The position numbers and the translations under genes are program-made. Source: Saccharum officinarum (taxonomy: Eukaryota; Streptophyta; Magnoliopsida; Poales; Poaceae). From it: DNA of 64,000 bases. The stretch spans positions 9,900,214-9,964,213 of the forward strand of contig CM036188.1 in assembly GCA_020631735.1 (NCBI GenBank), in the 5' to 3' direction. The stretch's first letter is position 1. The number at the start of each line of letters is the position of its first letter. The notes under the pieces were generated by a model. It made no database searches. It was not told the origin of the DNA and saw nothing but the letters and a program-made list of their open reading frames with translations. Shown piece by piece: positions 23,458-34,937 of this stretch.

Positions 23458-26400
23458 ATGGCTAACAAAACAGTTTTATCTTGGAACGTCCGTGGCCTTA
23501 ACGCACAGGCCAGGCGGGACAATGTACGCACGCTCGTTGAAGATGTCAGACCGGCCATCGTTTGCCTTCAAGAGACGAAATTGGCTGTAATTTACCGATA
23601 TCTAGTACTCTCGATGATGGGCAGAGACTTTACGGAATTTGCTTACTTACCGGCGTCGAACACCCGCGGCGGGATTCTGATTGCCGGCCGGAGGGCTGAT
23701 GTTGTACTCTCTGACGTGTTAGTGGGATGCTACACAGTTACGGTTGCAATACAGGGGACTGAACTGGCAGGAACTGAGATTGGAAAATGGTGGCTATCCT
23801 CGGTGTACGGCCCGCAGGAGGATGGTGACAAGGTCCTCTTCTTGGAGGAACTGGAGGCCATACGTGATGCTTGCCCGGGACCTTGGGCGCTCACTGGGGA
23901 CCTCAATCTAATCTTGCAGGAGTCCGACAAGAACAATGAAAGAATCGATAGGAGGAATTTGAGACGTTTCCGCCGGACGGTGGCCAACCTGGGATTACAG
24001 GACATGCATCTCCATGGCAGGTGCTTCACGTGGAGCAACGAAAGGGAAACGCCGACTCTCGTCCGGCTAGACAGGGTGTTGATTTCAGTAGACTGGGATG
24101 AAGCGTTCCCCAACGCACACTTGCGAGGGCTCGGCTCTGATACTACTGATCATTGCCCGCTGCTTCTCCACACCAACTTGGGCCAGATGTCCAAGGGTCG
24201 ATTCCACTTCGAATCCTTTTGGCCCAGGTTTGATGATTATGATGACATGCTCATTCAGGCTTGGCAGCGGCCACAAGGGATTCTGGACCCGCTGGTGCGC
24301 CTTGACCACATGCTACGAAACCTGGTGAGGGAACTACAGAGATGGGCAGCGAACCGAATTGGAGATGTCAAGGCACAGTTGCTGATGGCGCGGGAACTGG
24401 TGCTACGCCTCGATATGGCGCAAGAACACCGCCAGCTAACGGAGGAAGAAGCCGGTCTGCGCAAGCGGATGAAAATGCGTTGCCTTGGATTATCGTCAAT
24501 GGAGCGCACCATGGCCAGGCAGCGGGCGCGCATACGTCAGCTCGGTGAGGGTGACGCCAATACGGCATATTTCCACCTGATTACGCGGGGCCGGAAGAGA
24601 AGGAACTTTATTCCAGCACTTATCGTTGATGACCGCACGGTTGCAGATCACACTCAAATGGAGCAAGCGTTCCACAGTCACCTCACGGGGATATTCGGCT
24701 CGCCACACCACAGTGGGACAACTCTGGACTTTGAGGTGCTTGGAATTGAGCCTATCCAGCTACAGAACCAAACCCTGGACTTCGGAGCGGATGAGGTATG
24801 GGCGGCTATAAAATCAATGCCCGGCGATCGTGCGCCAGGTCCAGACGGTTTCACTGCCACCTTCTACAAAACAGCGTGGCCGGTGATCCAGGATGAATTG
24901 ATGGAGGCCATCGGGGCGTTCAGTAATGGGAACACCAGGGCGCTGGGCAGGCTGAACAATGCTCTTGTTGTGTTACTGCCAAAGAAACCAGGCGCTAGCT
25001 CTCCTGCGGACTTCCGGCCAATCTCAATGATCCACAGCTTCACCAAACTAATTTCCAAGATCCTGGCGCAGCGGCTTGCGCCAAGGCTCAAGGAGCTGGT
25101 GGACTGCAATCAGAACACATTTGTCACAACAAGATCAATCCACGATAATTATAAGTACGTCCAGCGGGCCGCTGTCCTCATCAGGAAGAGAAAAATACCT
25201 ATGCTGCTACTAAAACTTGACATTTCCAAGGCCTTCGACTCCTTGTCATGGCCGTTCTTACTAGAGGTGCTGCGGGCATGGGAATTTGGCGACCGGTGGT
25301 GTGGCTGGATAGAAGCCCTGTTATCCACAGCAACATCAAGAATTCTCCTAAATGGACAGCAGGGGAGCCCAATCAGACACATGAGGGGAGTGCGTCAGGG
25401 GGACTCTCTGTCCCCGATGCTATTCATTATCGCGATGAACATCCTGCACCGGATGTTTCAGAAGGCTACGGAAGATGGCGTTTTTAGGAGGATGAGACCA
25501 TCTGGGGTCAAATTCCAGTGCAGCCTTTATGCTGATGATGTGATTATGTTCATCAGACCCACTGTCCAGGAAGCAATGGCGGTCAAGCAAATCCTGGAAA
25601 TTTTTGGGAACGCCTCCGGCTTAAGCACCAACCTAGCCAAGTGTTCAGTCACTCCGGTCTACGGTGGTCAGGAGAACTTAGATGAGATTGTGGATATCCT
25701 AGGCTGTCAGGTGATGCAATTCCCTATTACCTACCTGGGACTCCCACTGAGCACCAGAAACATTCCGAAATCAAGTTGTCAAGCCATTGTCGAGCAAGTG
25801 GCACGAAAGCTACCTCCATGCCATGGATCCCTGATGGCCAGAAGCGGAAGGCTCGTATGGATCAAATCGGTACTAAGATCGGTTCCAATTTATGCCATGG
25901 TGGCTGAGAATTTACCATCGTGGGCGAGAAAAGAGATAGATGCCATTTGCCGGAAATTTCTTTGGGCCGGTTCAGATCAATCCATAGAGGGGAAGTGCAT
26001 GGTAGCCTGGGATACATGTTGCAAGCCGACTGAACTTGGCGGACTGGGTATTGCTGATTTGAAGTTTTCTGGGTATGCCCTCCAAACCCGCTGGCTTTGG
26101 TTACAGAAGACGGATGAGGAGCGGGCATGGAGCCAATTGCCGATTAGGACTTGCCCACAGGTTCAGGCTTTCTTCCGTGCCTCCACATACACGATCATAG
26201 GAAATGGAGAGCGCACACTGTTCTGGGAGGACGGGTGGATTCATGGTGAGAGTGTCGGTGACATAGCGCCATATATCTATCTCCATGTCCCACAATCAGT
26301 TCGCCACTCCCAGACGGTAAGTGCAGCACTACTGAACAGAGCCTGGACGAGGTGCATTGAGGGAGGGCTATCGGCGCAAGCCATCATCGACTACCTCCAC

Positions 26401-27012
26401 CTTTGGCATACTGTGGATGGCCTGCAGTTAGGCAATGGCCCCGACAGAACGGTTTGGCGGTGGACTGCCTCTGGTAGATACTCAGCGAGGTCGGCATACA
26501 GAATGTTGCATACCGGGTCATGTCCTTCCCCAGGATACAAGCTTGTCTGGAGAACTTGGTCACCGCTCAAGGTACGCATCTTCTTGTGGCTGGCACTCAG
26601 GCGGAGGCACTGGACCGCAGACCGGCGGAGAAGACATGGACTCGTAGCAAGTCCCGAGTGCTACCTCTGTGACCAGGAAGAAGAGACCATCGATCACATC
26701 ATTGCCACATGCTCGTACTCCAGAGAGGTCTGGTTTCTCGTTCTCCAAGCGATTGGCTGCAATGTTCCGCCGGCTGCCCCAACAACCCTGAAATGGTGGC
26801 GCAGAGTTCGCGCGAACTTCAATGGCGACCGTCGGAAGGGCATCGACACACTCTTCGCTCTGGTATCTTGGCAGCTATGGAAAGAGAGGAACGCACGATG
26901 CTTCCGCGGCGCGACGACAAGCACCGGTGATACCATGCAGATCATCAAGTCTGAAGGTGAACGGTGGGTGCAAGCAGGTGCTGAAGGTCTGCGAGCCCTG
27001 ATCGGCAATTAG
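23458..27012 (+). CDS. LINE-B ORF2: endonuclease, reverse transcriptase, zf-RVT (1184 aa, uninterrupted)
   Basis: Target-primed retrotransposition enzyme. Residues about 1-225 are an AP-type endonuclease (MANKTVLSWNVRGLN, CLQETKL, LTGDLNLI, RLDRVLIS, DTTDHCPLL). Residues about 440-760 are the reverse transcriptase (PGPDGFTATFY, FRPISMIHSF, LKLDISKAFDSL, GVRQGDSLSPMLF, YADD in CSLYADDVIMF). The C-terminus has WRWTASGRYSARSAYRML and the zinc module CYLCDQEEETIDHIIATCSY, then WQLWKERNARCF. Length and domain order fit complete plant L1 ORF2 proteins. No stop or frameshift is present. The element lacks its 5' end and promoter, so expression would need an outside promoter. Confidence 0.92.
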   Translation: MANKTVLSWNVRGLNAQARRDNVRTLVEDVRPAIVCLQETKLAVIYRYLVLSMMGRDFTEFAYLPASNTRGGILIAGRRADVVLSDVLVGCYTVTVAIQGTELAGTEIGKWWLSSVYGPQEDGDKVLFLEELEAIRDACPGPWALTGDLNLILQESDKNNERIDRRNLRRFRRTVANLGLQDMHLHGRCFTWSNERETPTLVRLDRVLISVDWDEAFPNAHLRGLGSDTTDHCPLLLHTNLGQMSKGRFHFESFWPRFDDYDDMLIQAWQRPQGILDPLVRLDHMLRNLVRELQRWAANRIGDVKAQLLMARELVLRLDMAQEHRQLTEEEAGLRKRMKMRCLGLSSMERTMARQRARIRQLGEGDANTAYFHLITRGRKRRNFIPALIVDDRTVADHTQMEQAFHSHLTGIFGSPHHSGTTLDFEVLGIEPIQLQNQTLDFGADEVWAAIKSMPGDRAPGPDGFTATFYKTAWPVIQDELMEAIGAFSNGNTRALGRLNNALVVLLPKKPGASSPADFRPISMIHSFTKLISKILAQRLAPRLKELVDCNQNTFVTTRSIHDNYKYVQRAAVLIRKRKIPMLLLKLDISKAFDSLSWPFLLEVLRAWEFGDRWCGWIEALLSTATSRILLNGQQGSPIRHMRGVRQGDSLSPMLFIIAMNILHRMFQKATEDGVFRRMRPSGVKFQCSLYADDVIMFIRPTVQEAMAVKQILEIFGNASGLSTNLAKCSVTPVYGGQENLDEIVDILGCQVMQFPITYLGLPLSTRNIPKSSCQAIVEQVARKLPPCHGSLMARSGRLVWIKSVLRSVPIYAMVAENLPSWARKEIDAICRKFLWAGSDQSIEGKCMVAWDTCCKPTELGGLGIADLKFSGYALQTRWLWLQKTDEERAWSQLPIRTCPQVQAFFRASTYTIIGNGERTLFWEDGWIHGESVGDIAPYIYLHVPQSVRHSQTVSAALLNRAWTRCIEGGLSAQAIIDYLHLWHTVDGLQLGNGPDRTVWRWTASGRYSARSAYRMLHTGSCPSPGYKLVWRTWSPLKVRIFLWLALRRRHWTADRRRRHGLVASPECYLCDQEEETIDHIIATCSYSREVWFLVLQAIGCNVPPAAPTTLKWWRRVRANFNGDRRKGIDTLFALVSWQLWKERNARCFRGATTSTGDTMQIIKSEGERWVQAGAEGLRALIGN

Positions 27013-27169
27013 CAGGGCTGCAGCCTGGTTGTTTGTTTTCAGTGTCCGATATGTAGAACCTTATAGAGCTTTGGGTTTGTGAGGCAGCCGTACGCGGCTT
27101 TTCTGTAATTTGAACTGCTTCCTCCTAATACAAAGATATGCACTCTCGTGCGTATTCGCGAAAAAAAAC

Positions 27170-27212
27170 AATGGTGTATATAATTTTTTTTTGCGATGAA
27201 TGGTGTATATAA
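27170..27212. mobile_element. Tail-only LINE insertion: 15 bp between 14-bp target duplications
   Basis: AATGGTGTATATAA at 27170-27183 and 27199-27212 flanks nine T plus GCGATG (minus strand CATCGC followed by A residues). Unit C has it at 33803-33845. Unit A has a single AATGGTGTATATAA at 7137-7150, the empty site. It lies just right of LINE-B but is older, since unit C has it without LINE-B. Confidence 0.72.
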
Positions 27213-28306
27213 ATTGTGCAGCCAGTGCAGCCAGCTTTTGATTTCCAGTTTGCGGTTGGTAGATGATGATATTTGCTTTCTCTGTTCTATCTGCTGGCTG
27301 GTCTTCTTTTTCCTTGTTGCGTTAGCTGCTCATAGCTTCATCCAAATGCAAAATTTAGTTGTACAAAGTTTTGATCCATACTGTAGTTGCGTTATCATAG
27401 TGATGTGTAGAAATTGTGGGTTTTGTAAGAGATAGACACTAGACACAGTGCAGTGAAGAGAGAACCAAAGTGACAACTTTTCGCAAAAAAAAGAACCAAA
27501 GTGACAACTGCAATTAATCGGGTAGAAATGTTAATCACACATGCACAAAACGTACTAGTAATTCCAAAGTGGCAACTGAATAAGGCAGAAATTAAATAAA
27601 AGTGGGCCCAGTGCCCACTCTTGGCTACGACGCCTCCAAGGCGAAGTGTTTTTGTCCTTGGGCTTGACTGGGCCAGGTGGGTTGGGCTGATTGGGTATTG
27701 GCACGAGAGTAAACTGTTGACTGGGCCTATCCTAGGTATGAGGGACGATACTTCATAGGCCCATAAAAATATCATTTCGGGCCCATCAAAATGCCTTCTG
27801 GAAATTGGACCTAGCTACGAGCTTGTTGGGTTGGTTTTAGACCAAGGCCTCCAATCATGTGACCTTCTCGGCCCAAATATATACATTGTCATATAATATA
27901 CCCCCATTCCAAATTACAAGACATTTCGGCATTTCTAGATATATAATTTTTACTATATACCTAGATACATTATATTTAGATGTATAGTAAAAATAATATA
28001 TATCTAGAAAAATCAAAACATTTTATAATTTGGAATAAAGAGAGTAAATACTAACATCTAGTGTGCCAAACTAATGAATCATACACAGTACTTCGCATCC
28101 ACCATTCCACCCCAAAATCCAATATGATGGGACTCTTTTTTTCACGACCGTGTCTAGGCATGTTTTCCATTAAGCAAAATCCAAAGGTGAGGATGGAGAT
28201 TACCAACCTACGGAGCGCCTCAAAAACACGGGGCTGTACTTACGACACAAATATTTTGCGGCTACATCTCAGCAAGCGAAACCTAAGCGGGTCGATCATA
28301 GAAGCA
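27213..28306. other. RLK-B 3' flank, no gene
   Basis: Collinear with 7151-8252. It holds the 18-bp-TSD tail insertion (27461-27509) and the Stowaway hairpin (about 27899-28040). No coding sequence is seen. Confidence 0.6.
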
Positions 28307-29777
28307 TCACCAATGGGCCATTTTGATTTTGTGCAATTCTGCAGCTGCTTCTCTCATGTTCATTCGCTCAGCAGGGGCCTCACAAGTGCAAGAAAGTGCC
28401 ACTTTCACCAGGGCCAACAAGCACCGGAGGACTCTGTTTTCGTTCCCGGATTTGCTCCTCGAGCACTCCTGGTATTCTTCTAGGAGTTGAGCATCGACTA
28501 TGCCAAGTAGCTGATTAGGAAAGCTTGTCTTGCAGAAGCTGATGAAGCTGAGTCCATTGCAGAAGAAAGGATCAGTTGGCCTTTTTCCCATCAACATCTC
28601 CATCAGGACTACCCCGAAGCTGTACACGTCTCCATAAGTTGATAGGTGACTGCTTCCGGCATACTCTGAACATCGTTACGAGAAAAAAAAAGGCACAGTT
28701 TAGTATGACATAGTTTATGTAAATGACTGCATCTGTATATTGTTATCACAAAAAAAAAGTTACAGCTTTATGTCTTTTTGTACCTGGAGCAATGTACCCA
28801 ATTGTCCCCTTCAAATTTATTGTACCAGTTGATCTCGAATCTCCTATCACGTTCCGCCCAAATCTATTAACTGCAGCTCTGACGCGTTGCCTAGGGAATC
28901 CGGAACGTGATCTCCTAGCATGTTGGTCCCAAGCAAAAGGTACTGGAGTTTAGGGAGGAAGTCTCCGATATTAGATGGTAATGGACCATGTAGCAAATTC
29001 ACTGGCATGACCAATTGTTGTAGCAAGGAGAGATTAAAGAGTGCTTCTGGGATTCTACCTGATAGCATATTTGCACCAAGCGACAAGTTTGACATATTGG
29101 ATAACTTGCCCAGCTCCTCGGGGATACTTCCATGAATTACTGGTTAGAATTAAGAAATATGTACTCCAAGGTTGTGATGTTACCTATGTTAGGTGGGATG
29201 GCCCCTGAGAGGTTGTTAGATTGAAGCCACAAGTCTAATAGTTTGGACAGGAGGGCTAATTTCTTGGGATCTCTCCTGTCAGCATGTTTCGATCAAGGTA
29301 TAACCCTAGCAAGCTGGAACAATTTGTGACTGCATCTGGAATGTTTCCCTGTAACGAGTTTTTACCTAGGTCAAGAAGCTTGAGCTTGTGCAGATAGCCG
29401 AGATGAGGAGGTATGTAGCCAGAGAACATGTTCCTGGAGAGGTCAAGATAAATGAGATATGACATGTTCCCAAGGGAAGGAGAAATGTGACCATCCAAAG
29501 CCTGCCCGGACAGGTTTAGCTTCTCAACGCGCTCCAGACGCGTCTGGCTACACACCACTCCCTCCCAGCTACAGAAGTGGGTGGTGGTGTTCCATGCGCT
29601 CAACGCCCTTTTTGGATCGTTAATGATTGCACGCTTGAAGTCAAGGAGGGAAACGAAATCCGTGTCGTTCCCATTGAGGGTCATGCAGTTGATGGTTCCA
29701 GCTCCACAGGAAAATAGAAAGATTATTGTGGCCCATGGCATGAGCATGACAAATTTCGTGTCTTGCTTAACAACCAT
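28307..29777 (-). pseudogene. RLK-B: internally deleted LRR receptor kinase
   Basis: The N-terminus starts at ATG 29777 (MVVKQDTKFVML, signal peptide, LRRNT) and runs through about six LRRs, with a one-base deletion near 29268 that shifts frame and another change near 29140. At 28845-28856 the LRR sequence joins directly to the last part of kinase exon 1, so most LRRs, the TM segment and nearly all of the kinase N- and mid-lobes are gone. The exon 1 donor at 28792-28793 and exon 2 (28307-28665, VYSFGVVLMEMLMGKRPTD) remain. The join carries an 11-bp filler (28846-28856) that is the exact reverse complement of 28901-28911. This is a clear pseudogene. Confidence 0.9.
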
Positions 29778-30010
29778 AGTTACGGTCTTCGATATTAACT
29801 ACATAAAGAAGAGCATCAACAAATTACATACGTGTTAGCTAGGCTTGCTTTTGTATGAAGAAAACTAAGCTTGCTTTTGTATGAAGAAAACTAAGATAAA
29901 GAAATACAAGACAAAAAAGAGATGCAAGGTGCAGCTCATTAATCTTTATTTTTTTGCAATTTGCATAAATCTTGGTCGCCAAAAGACCAAAAAAAGAGAT
30001 GGCAAACAGA

Positions 30011-30011
<1 letters not shown>

Positions 30012-30089
<78 letters not shown>
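30012..30089. repeat. GT/GA microsatellite (unit C)
   Basis: About 38 bp of TG repeat followed by about 40 bp of GA repeat, next to the copied TGA exon 1 donor. It is homologous to 19253-19339 with different repeat numbers. Confidence 0.85.
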
Positions 30090-30094
<5 letters not shown>

Positions 30095-30105
30095 TGTGTT
30101 CTTAC

Positions 30106-30209
30106 AAGAGAAGTTTGCAGGAGTGGAGTTGGCGATGGAACCATGGAAGCCATAGCCAACAAGAGAAGGATCCTGCCTTGAATGACTAGGGACTACTAGT
30201 TTGTCCCAT
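30106..30209 (-). pseudogene. Copy of TGA exon 1 (unit C)
   Basis: Same sequence and same early stop (MGQTSSP then stop) as the unit B copy, with the donor GTAAG at 30104-30105. It lies about 330 bp upstream of the RLK-B start codon at 29777. The two dead copies are essentially identical, so the stop arose before B and C duplicated. Confidence 0.8.
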
Positions 30210-31950
30210 CCTGTGAGAAATACACACACCCAGCTCCTTCTACTTCTTGCGTATTAACTAGCAACCTATTTGGCTTCTGCATCCAAAACAGAAGAACATC
30301 GTCAAATCTGCTAGTCTTTTTTTTTTTTGGCGAAAAGTCAAATCTGCTGGTCATGAACGGCTATCTGAAAAATCGACATGCCAAGGTGAAGAACACATAC
30401 CAAAACTATTGAGAGTTCTGAGGCAACAAAGGCTTAGCCCAGGAACACCGAAGTAGCTTGGAGCCTTGGAGGGCAGGCAGGCAGTCTTGACTGTTTCTAC
30501 TCTGAGTTGCTCTTGCTCACACGCTGAAGCTCTTCTTGTTAGTGTAGTAGGTTCAGCTTCTATAGGTGTGCGAATCCCACGTTCCAGAAGAAGATCTTGT
30601 CCTTATAGCCTGCTTTTGTACTGTGATTTTGTTCTCCCCTTTTCCCTATCGTTGGAGAGAGAGAGAGAGGAGGAGGAGGAGGAGGAGGAGGAGGAAGGAA
30701 GGAGAGGAGGTCTAGGGCTTTGTCTTCACCTGAAAACTTTTGTCATGAATCCACAGGAATCCCAGGCTGCACTCTTATGAGTTTATCACATTGGAACTGA
30801 CTGCCCTCTTTGGTTGGCCCCAGCAGGTCCCTTCAGTTTATCTTTCTTTATTGCATTTGCATGCCCCTCTTTTGTTGCAAAGATTGAAACACATGTGATT
30901 GCATTGGATACATCATACATATGGGTACAACACTTATTCTCAAATTTTAGGTGGCATTTGTTTCAAAAAAAACGATGGCATAGAAAGAATTACAGTTTCA
31001 CTCACAATACTATGGGCTACTGAAAAGTAACGGCTCCTTTTTAAACGTCAACATGGTTTCTTGCAGCAACTGATTCTCCACAAAACAATGTTTCACCATC
31101 TGTAACGTTTAGACTTTGACCATGTCTGTGCAAATCTGATTTTAATTCTAGATCACTTAGCTTATCATTATCGAAATTAAATGTCCAAAAATTTCGAATA
31201 TTTTTATTTTCTTTTGTTGTTGTGCTTTGTTGCTGTATTCCTCTTGCTCTATTAATAAAATAACCCGACAGTTTTCTCTGGAGTTCTTCGAAAAAATGAG
31301 AACAAAGAGGTCTGTGGCCAGGCCACGGAAAAAGAAGTCAAAGCAATGTTTTGGGGGTATGAACACTGCAAACATATTTTATCATTTCTTTGCTCCATCA
31401 TCATACCTTTATTTATACAAAAAAAAACCTGGCCCAATAATAGATGGTTACATTTTTATCTAGCTCTTAACATGAATTTTCATTAATAAATATAAACACA
31501 CAATATGTTGTTTATATAAACTAGATCAAGTCATATAAAAATTACTGTATTGACTGAAAACATAATGTGAAATAAAACATGTTGAAAATAAGTGTAGCTT
31601 TGAGGAACCTTGCATCAGTTAGCTAGAAAAGTACAATTCAGTGTATTCTCCAATATTCATTTCAGTGCCCAATTATGCATGCAGCAAGAAATTAAAGTAA
31701 TGACCAGGCCAACTGGCACAGGCAACAGCAATATAGCCTTTTGATTCCTGATTTTGATTTGGTCGCTCACTGTCCCCTGTTAATGAGTCAACATCCATGG
31801 CTTTGTCAAACAGAACCTAATCCCACACCAATCCAATAATATCGCTATCCAAATCGCTTGAGCTAGCATATTAAAATCTTAAGTCCTTTGTTAAGTCTAT
31901 TCATTGACGTGTTGTGCCGTGGTTAAATAATCCGTATACGGTTCAACATC

Positions 31951-31952
<2 letters not shown>
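30210..31952 (-). promoter_or_regulatory. Copied TGA leader, promoter and upstream flank (unit C)
   Basis: Nearly identical to 19460-21212, including the tail insertion (30301-30352) and a shorter GGA tract (30657-30695). No gene is seen in this stretch. Confidence 0.5.
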
Positions 31953-32035
<83 letters not shown>

Positions 32036-32044
32036 TTCAACATC

Positions 32045-32120
<76 letters not shown>
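31953..32120. repeat. Duplicated CA microsatellite (unit C)
   Basis: Two CA runs (about 31953-32033 and 32047-32120) are separated by a repeated copy of GGTTCAACATCTTCACAC, the sequence that precedes the single run in unit B. A TTTC run at about 32236-32266 is also longer than in B. Confidence 0.85.
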
Positions 32121-32122
<2 letters not shown>

Positions 32123-32234
32123 AATTAAACAGCAATTGAAAAGCAACAAAGTGCCTTGGGTGATTCTTCAAAAGTGTCAATCAGAAACTTCACAGTGGGT
32201 TCCTAAAGTCACCCCTGAGCTATTGGTCATATTA

Positions 32235-32265
<31 letters not shown>

Positions 32266-34937
32266 TTTGGAAAAGGACTAGTCACATTTACTCAACTGAG
32301 GTATACTAAGTTTACAGTAATGAAAGCATACAACAACTCCACTGCTGTGCGATTCCACATCAGATGTGCACAAAGGAGGAGATAAAAATTTGGCATAATA
32401 GAAGTCGTTATGGGATGCGTGCAGGTCAAACTTTCTCAACTTTGACTAAATTTGTAGAAAATGCGTGCAACATTTATATCTTCAAATAAGTTTATTATGA
32501 AAGTATATCCAACGATCTATCTAATGATACTAATTATTATGTATTATAAATATTAATATTTTTTATATATAATTGGTCAATGTTAAAAAAAAGCTGACAT
32601 TTCGAGAAGCGAGAACGACTTCTATTTTGGGACAGAGGGAGTAAGTGTTATCCTACCATGATCCCTTGTCAGTGATCATCAATTCACCACCAGACATAGA
32701 ACCCTTTTCAATTAGGGGAGAGGGTTAGCTGGAAGCAGAACATATGTCCCTTTCGTTTTATATTTGAACAAAATAAAGTACTTCACTAATTAATCCATGC
32801 CGTTCCTATCAGGCCTTTTTATTTCCTTTCCTCTAGTCCTCATCCACTATTTGCCTTCCAATGATTAGCATGAAAATGTGCACAAGACATTGAACAAGAG
32901 AGTTTATATATAATGGCCCCCCAAAAAAGGGAGAATGTATATGATTGGACTAGGTGATGCGTGAACCGAGCTGCCACAGATGGAAAAATTTATACTTTGT
33001 CGCATTTTCTATCATGCCTAAAAGAATAAGGAAAAGTTTGGATGCATGTACATGTACATTTGGTACAGAAGGTTGTTGAAACCTCATTTGTATGATTTGT
33101 AGTAGCTCGTTTAGCCTCTCTATCTATATATCAATTGTCAAGCTAAGTGGTGCTGGTTGGATTCTATTAGATTAATTAGTAGTTTCAATGATTAGAATTA
33201 TAGTGTTGCGTACATCTTTAAGCAACATGTGGTCGGAGCTGAAGCATGAAGTGTGAGCTTCTGTATGCAGTATGCACGCATGACATGAGGATTAGGTCAT
33301 TCCATCTGCTGAAAACTTCCAAATAAGGCATGCCTAAGAGCACCGTAAGCATGTGACTTTCCGTCCTCATATAATCTGACATAGATAGTGGCTGATGCAA
33401 TAGGATTTGTTTAGTGCTCATCAGCTCATGTATACAGAATACACCTGCATATTCTGTGATGGTCACCGACCGTACATATATCGGTTTAGTTAGTTTTCTT
33501 TTACTATTTTTACTGTGATAATTAAGATTTGACACCTATGATGGTTGAGAAGCGAAACTGAAATCAACCTTGGACATGCATATCCTTGTTTACTCCCTCT
33601 TTGACCAAAGTTATAAAAAAATTAATATTTATGATACAAATAAGAATAATTAAATTAATTATAGAATATATTTTCGTAGTACAAATATACAGTTATCACA
33701 TCAATACACACACATGTGGAACTCATGATCATTATGTTAAGCACCATGTATGGATTATATGAACTTGATTCAAAATTAAACTAAACAACTCACTGTGCAA
33801 ACAATGGTGTATATAATTTTTTTTTGCGATGAATGGTGTATATAAATTGTGCAGCCAGTGCAGCCAGCTTTTGATTTCCAGTTTGCGGTTGGTAGATGAT
33901 GATATTTGCTTTCTCTGTTCTATCTGCTGGCTGGTCTTCTTTTTCCTTGTTGCGTTAGCTGCTCATAGCTTCATCCAAATGCAAAATTTAGTTGTACAAA
34001 GTTTTGATCCATACTGTAGTTGCGTTATCATTGTGATGTGTAGAAATTGTGGGTTTTGTAAGAGATAGACACTAGACACAGTGCAGTGAAGAGAGAACCA
34101 AAGTGACAACTTTTCGCAAAAAAAAGAACCAAAGTGACAACTGCAATTAATCGGGTAGAAATGTTAATCACACATGCACAAAACGTACTAGTAATTCCAA
34201 AGTGGCAACTGAATAAGGCAGAAATTAAATAAAAGTGGGCCCAGTGCCCGCTCTTGGCTACGACGCCTCCAAGGCGAAGTGTTTTTGTCCTTGGGCTTGA
34301 CTGGGCTAGGTGGGTTGGGCTGATTGGGTATTGGCACGAGTAAACTGTTGACTGAGCCTATCCTAGGTATGAGGGATGATACTTCATAGGCCCATAAAAA
34401 TATCATTTCGGGCTCATCAAAATGCCTTCTGGAAATTGGACCTAGCTACGAGCTTGTTGGGTTGGTTTTAGACCAAGGCCTCCAATCATGTGACCTTCTC
34501 AGCCCAAATATATACATTGTCATATAAGATACCCCCATTTCAAATTACAAGACATTTCGGCATTTCTAGATATATAATTTTTACTATATACCTAGATACA
34601 TTATATTTAGATGTATAGTAAAAATAATATATATCTAGAAAAATCAAAACATTTTATAATTTGGAATAAAGAGAGTAAATACTAACATCTAGTGTGCCAA
34701 ACTAATGAATCATACACAGTACTTCGCATCCACCATTCCACCCCAAAATCCAATATGATGGGACTCTTTTTTTCACGACCGTGTCTAGGCATGTTTTCCA
34801 TTAAGCAAAATCCAAAGGTGAGGATGGAGATTACCAACCTACGGAGCGCCTCAAAAACACGGGGCTGTACTTACGACACAAATATTTTGCGGCTACATCT
34901 CAGCAAGCGAAACCTAAGCGGGTCGATCATAGAAGCA
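32121..34937. other. Unit C flank, no gene
   Basis: Contains a Stowaway MITE (32398-32641), the LINE-B empty site (about 33781-33804), the 14-bp-TSD tail insertion (33803-33845), the 18-bp-TSD tail insertion (34094-34142) and a Stowaway hairpin (about 34528-34674). It is otherwise collinear with unit B, and no coding sequence is seen. Confidence 0.65.

Larger units (their letters stand above)
22969..27167 (+). mobile_element. LINE-B (5'-truncated L1-type LINE) with open ORF2
   Basis: A plus-strand LINE that begins inside ORF1 (frame open from 22969) and ends in TATTCGCG plus eight A at about 27167. Unit C gives the empty site: CTAAACAAC-TCACTGTGCA-AACAATGG. In B the left flank stops at CTAAACAAC and the right flank resumes at AACAATGG. 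About 9-10 bp of target were therefore lost and no duplication was made. It is absent from A and C, so it inserted after B and C separated. Confidence 0.92.
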
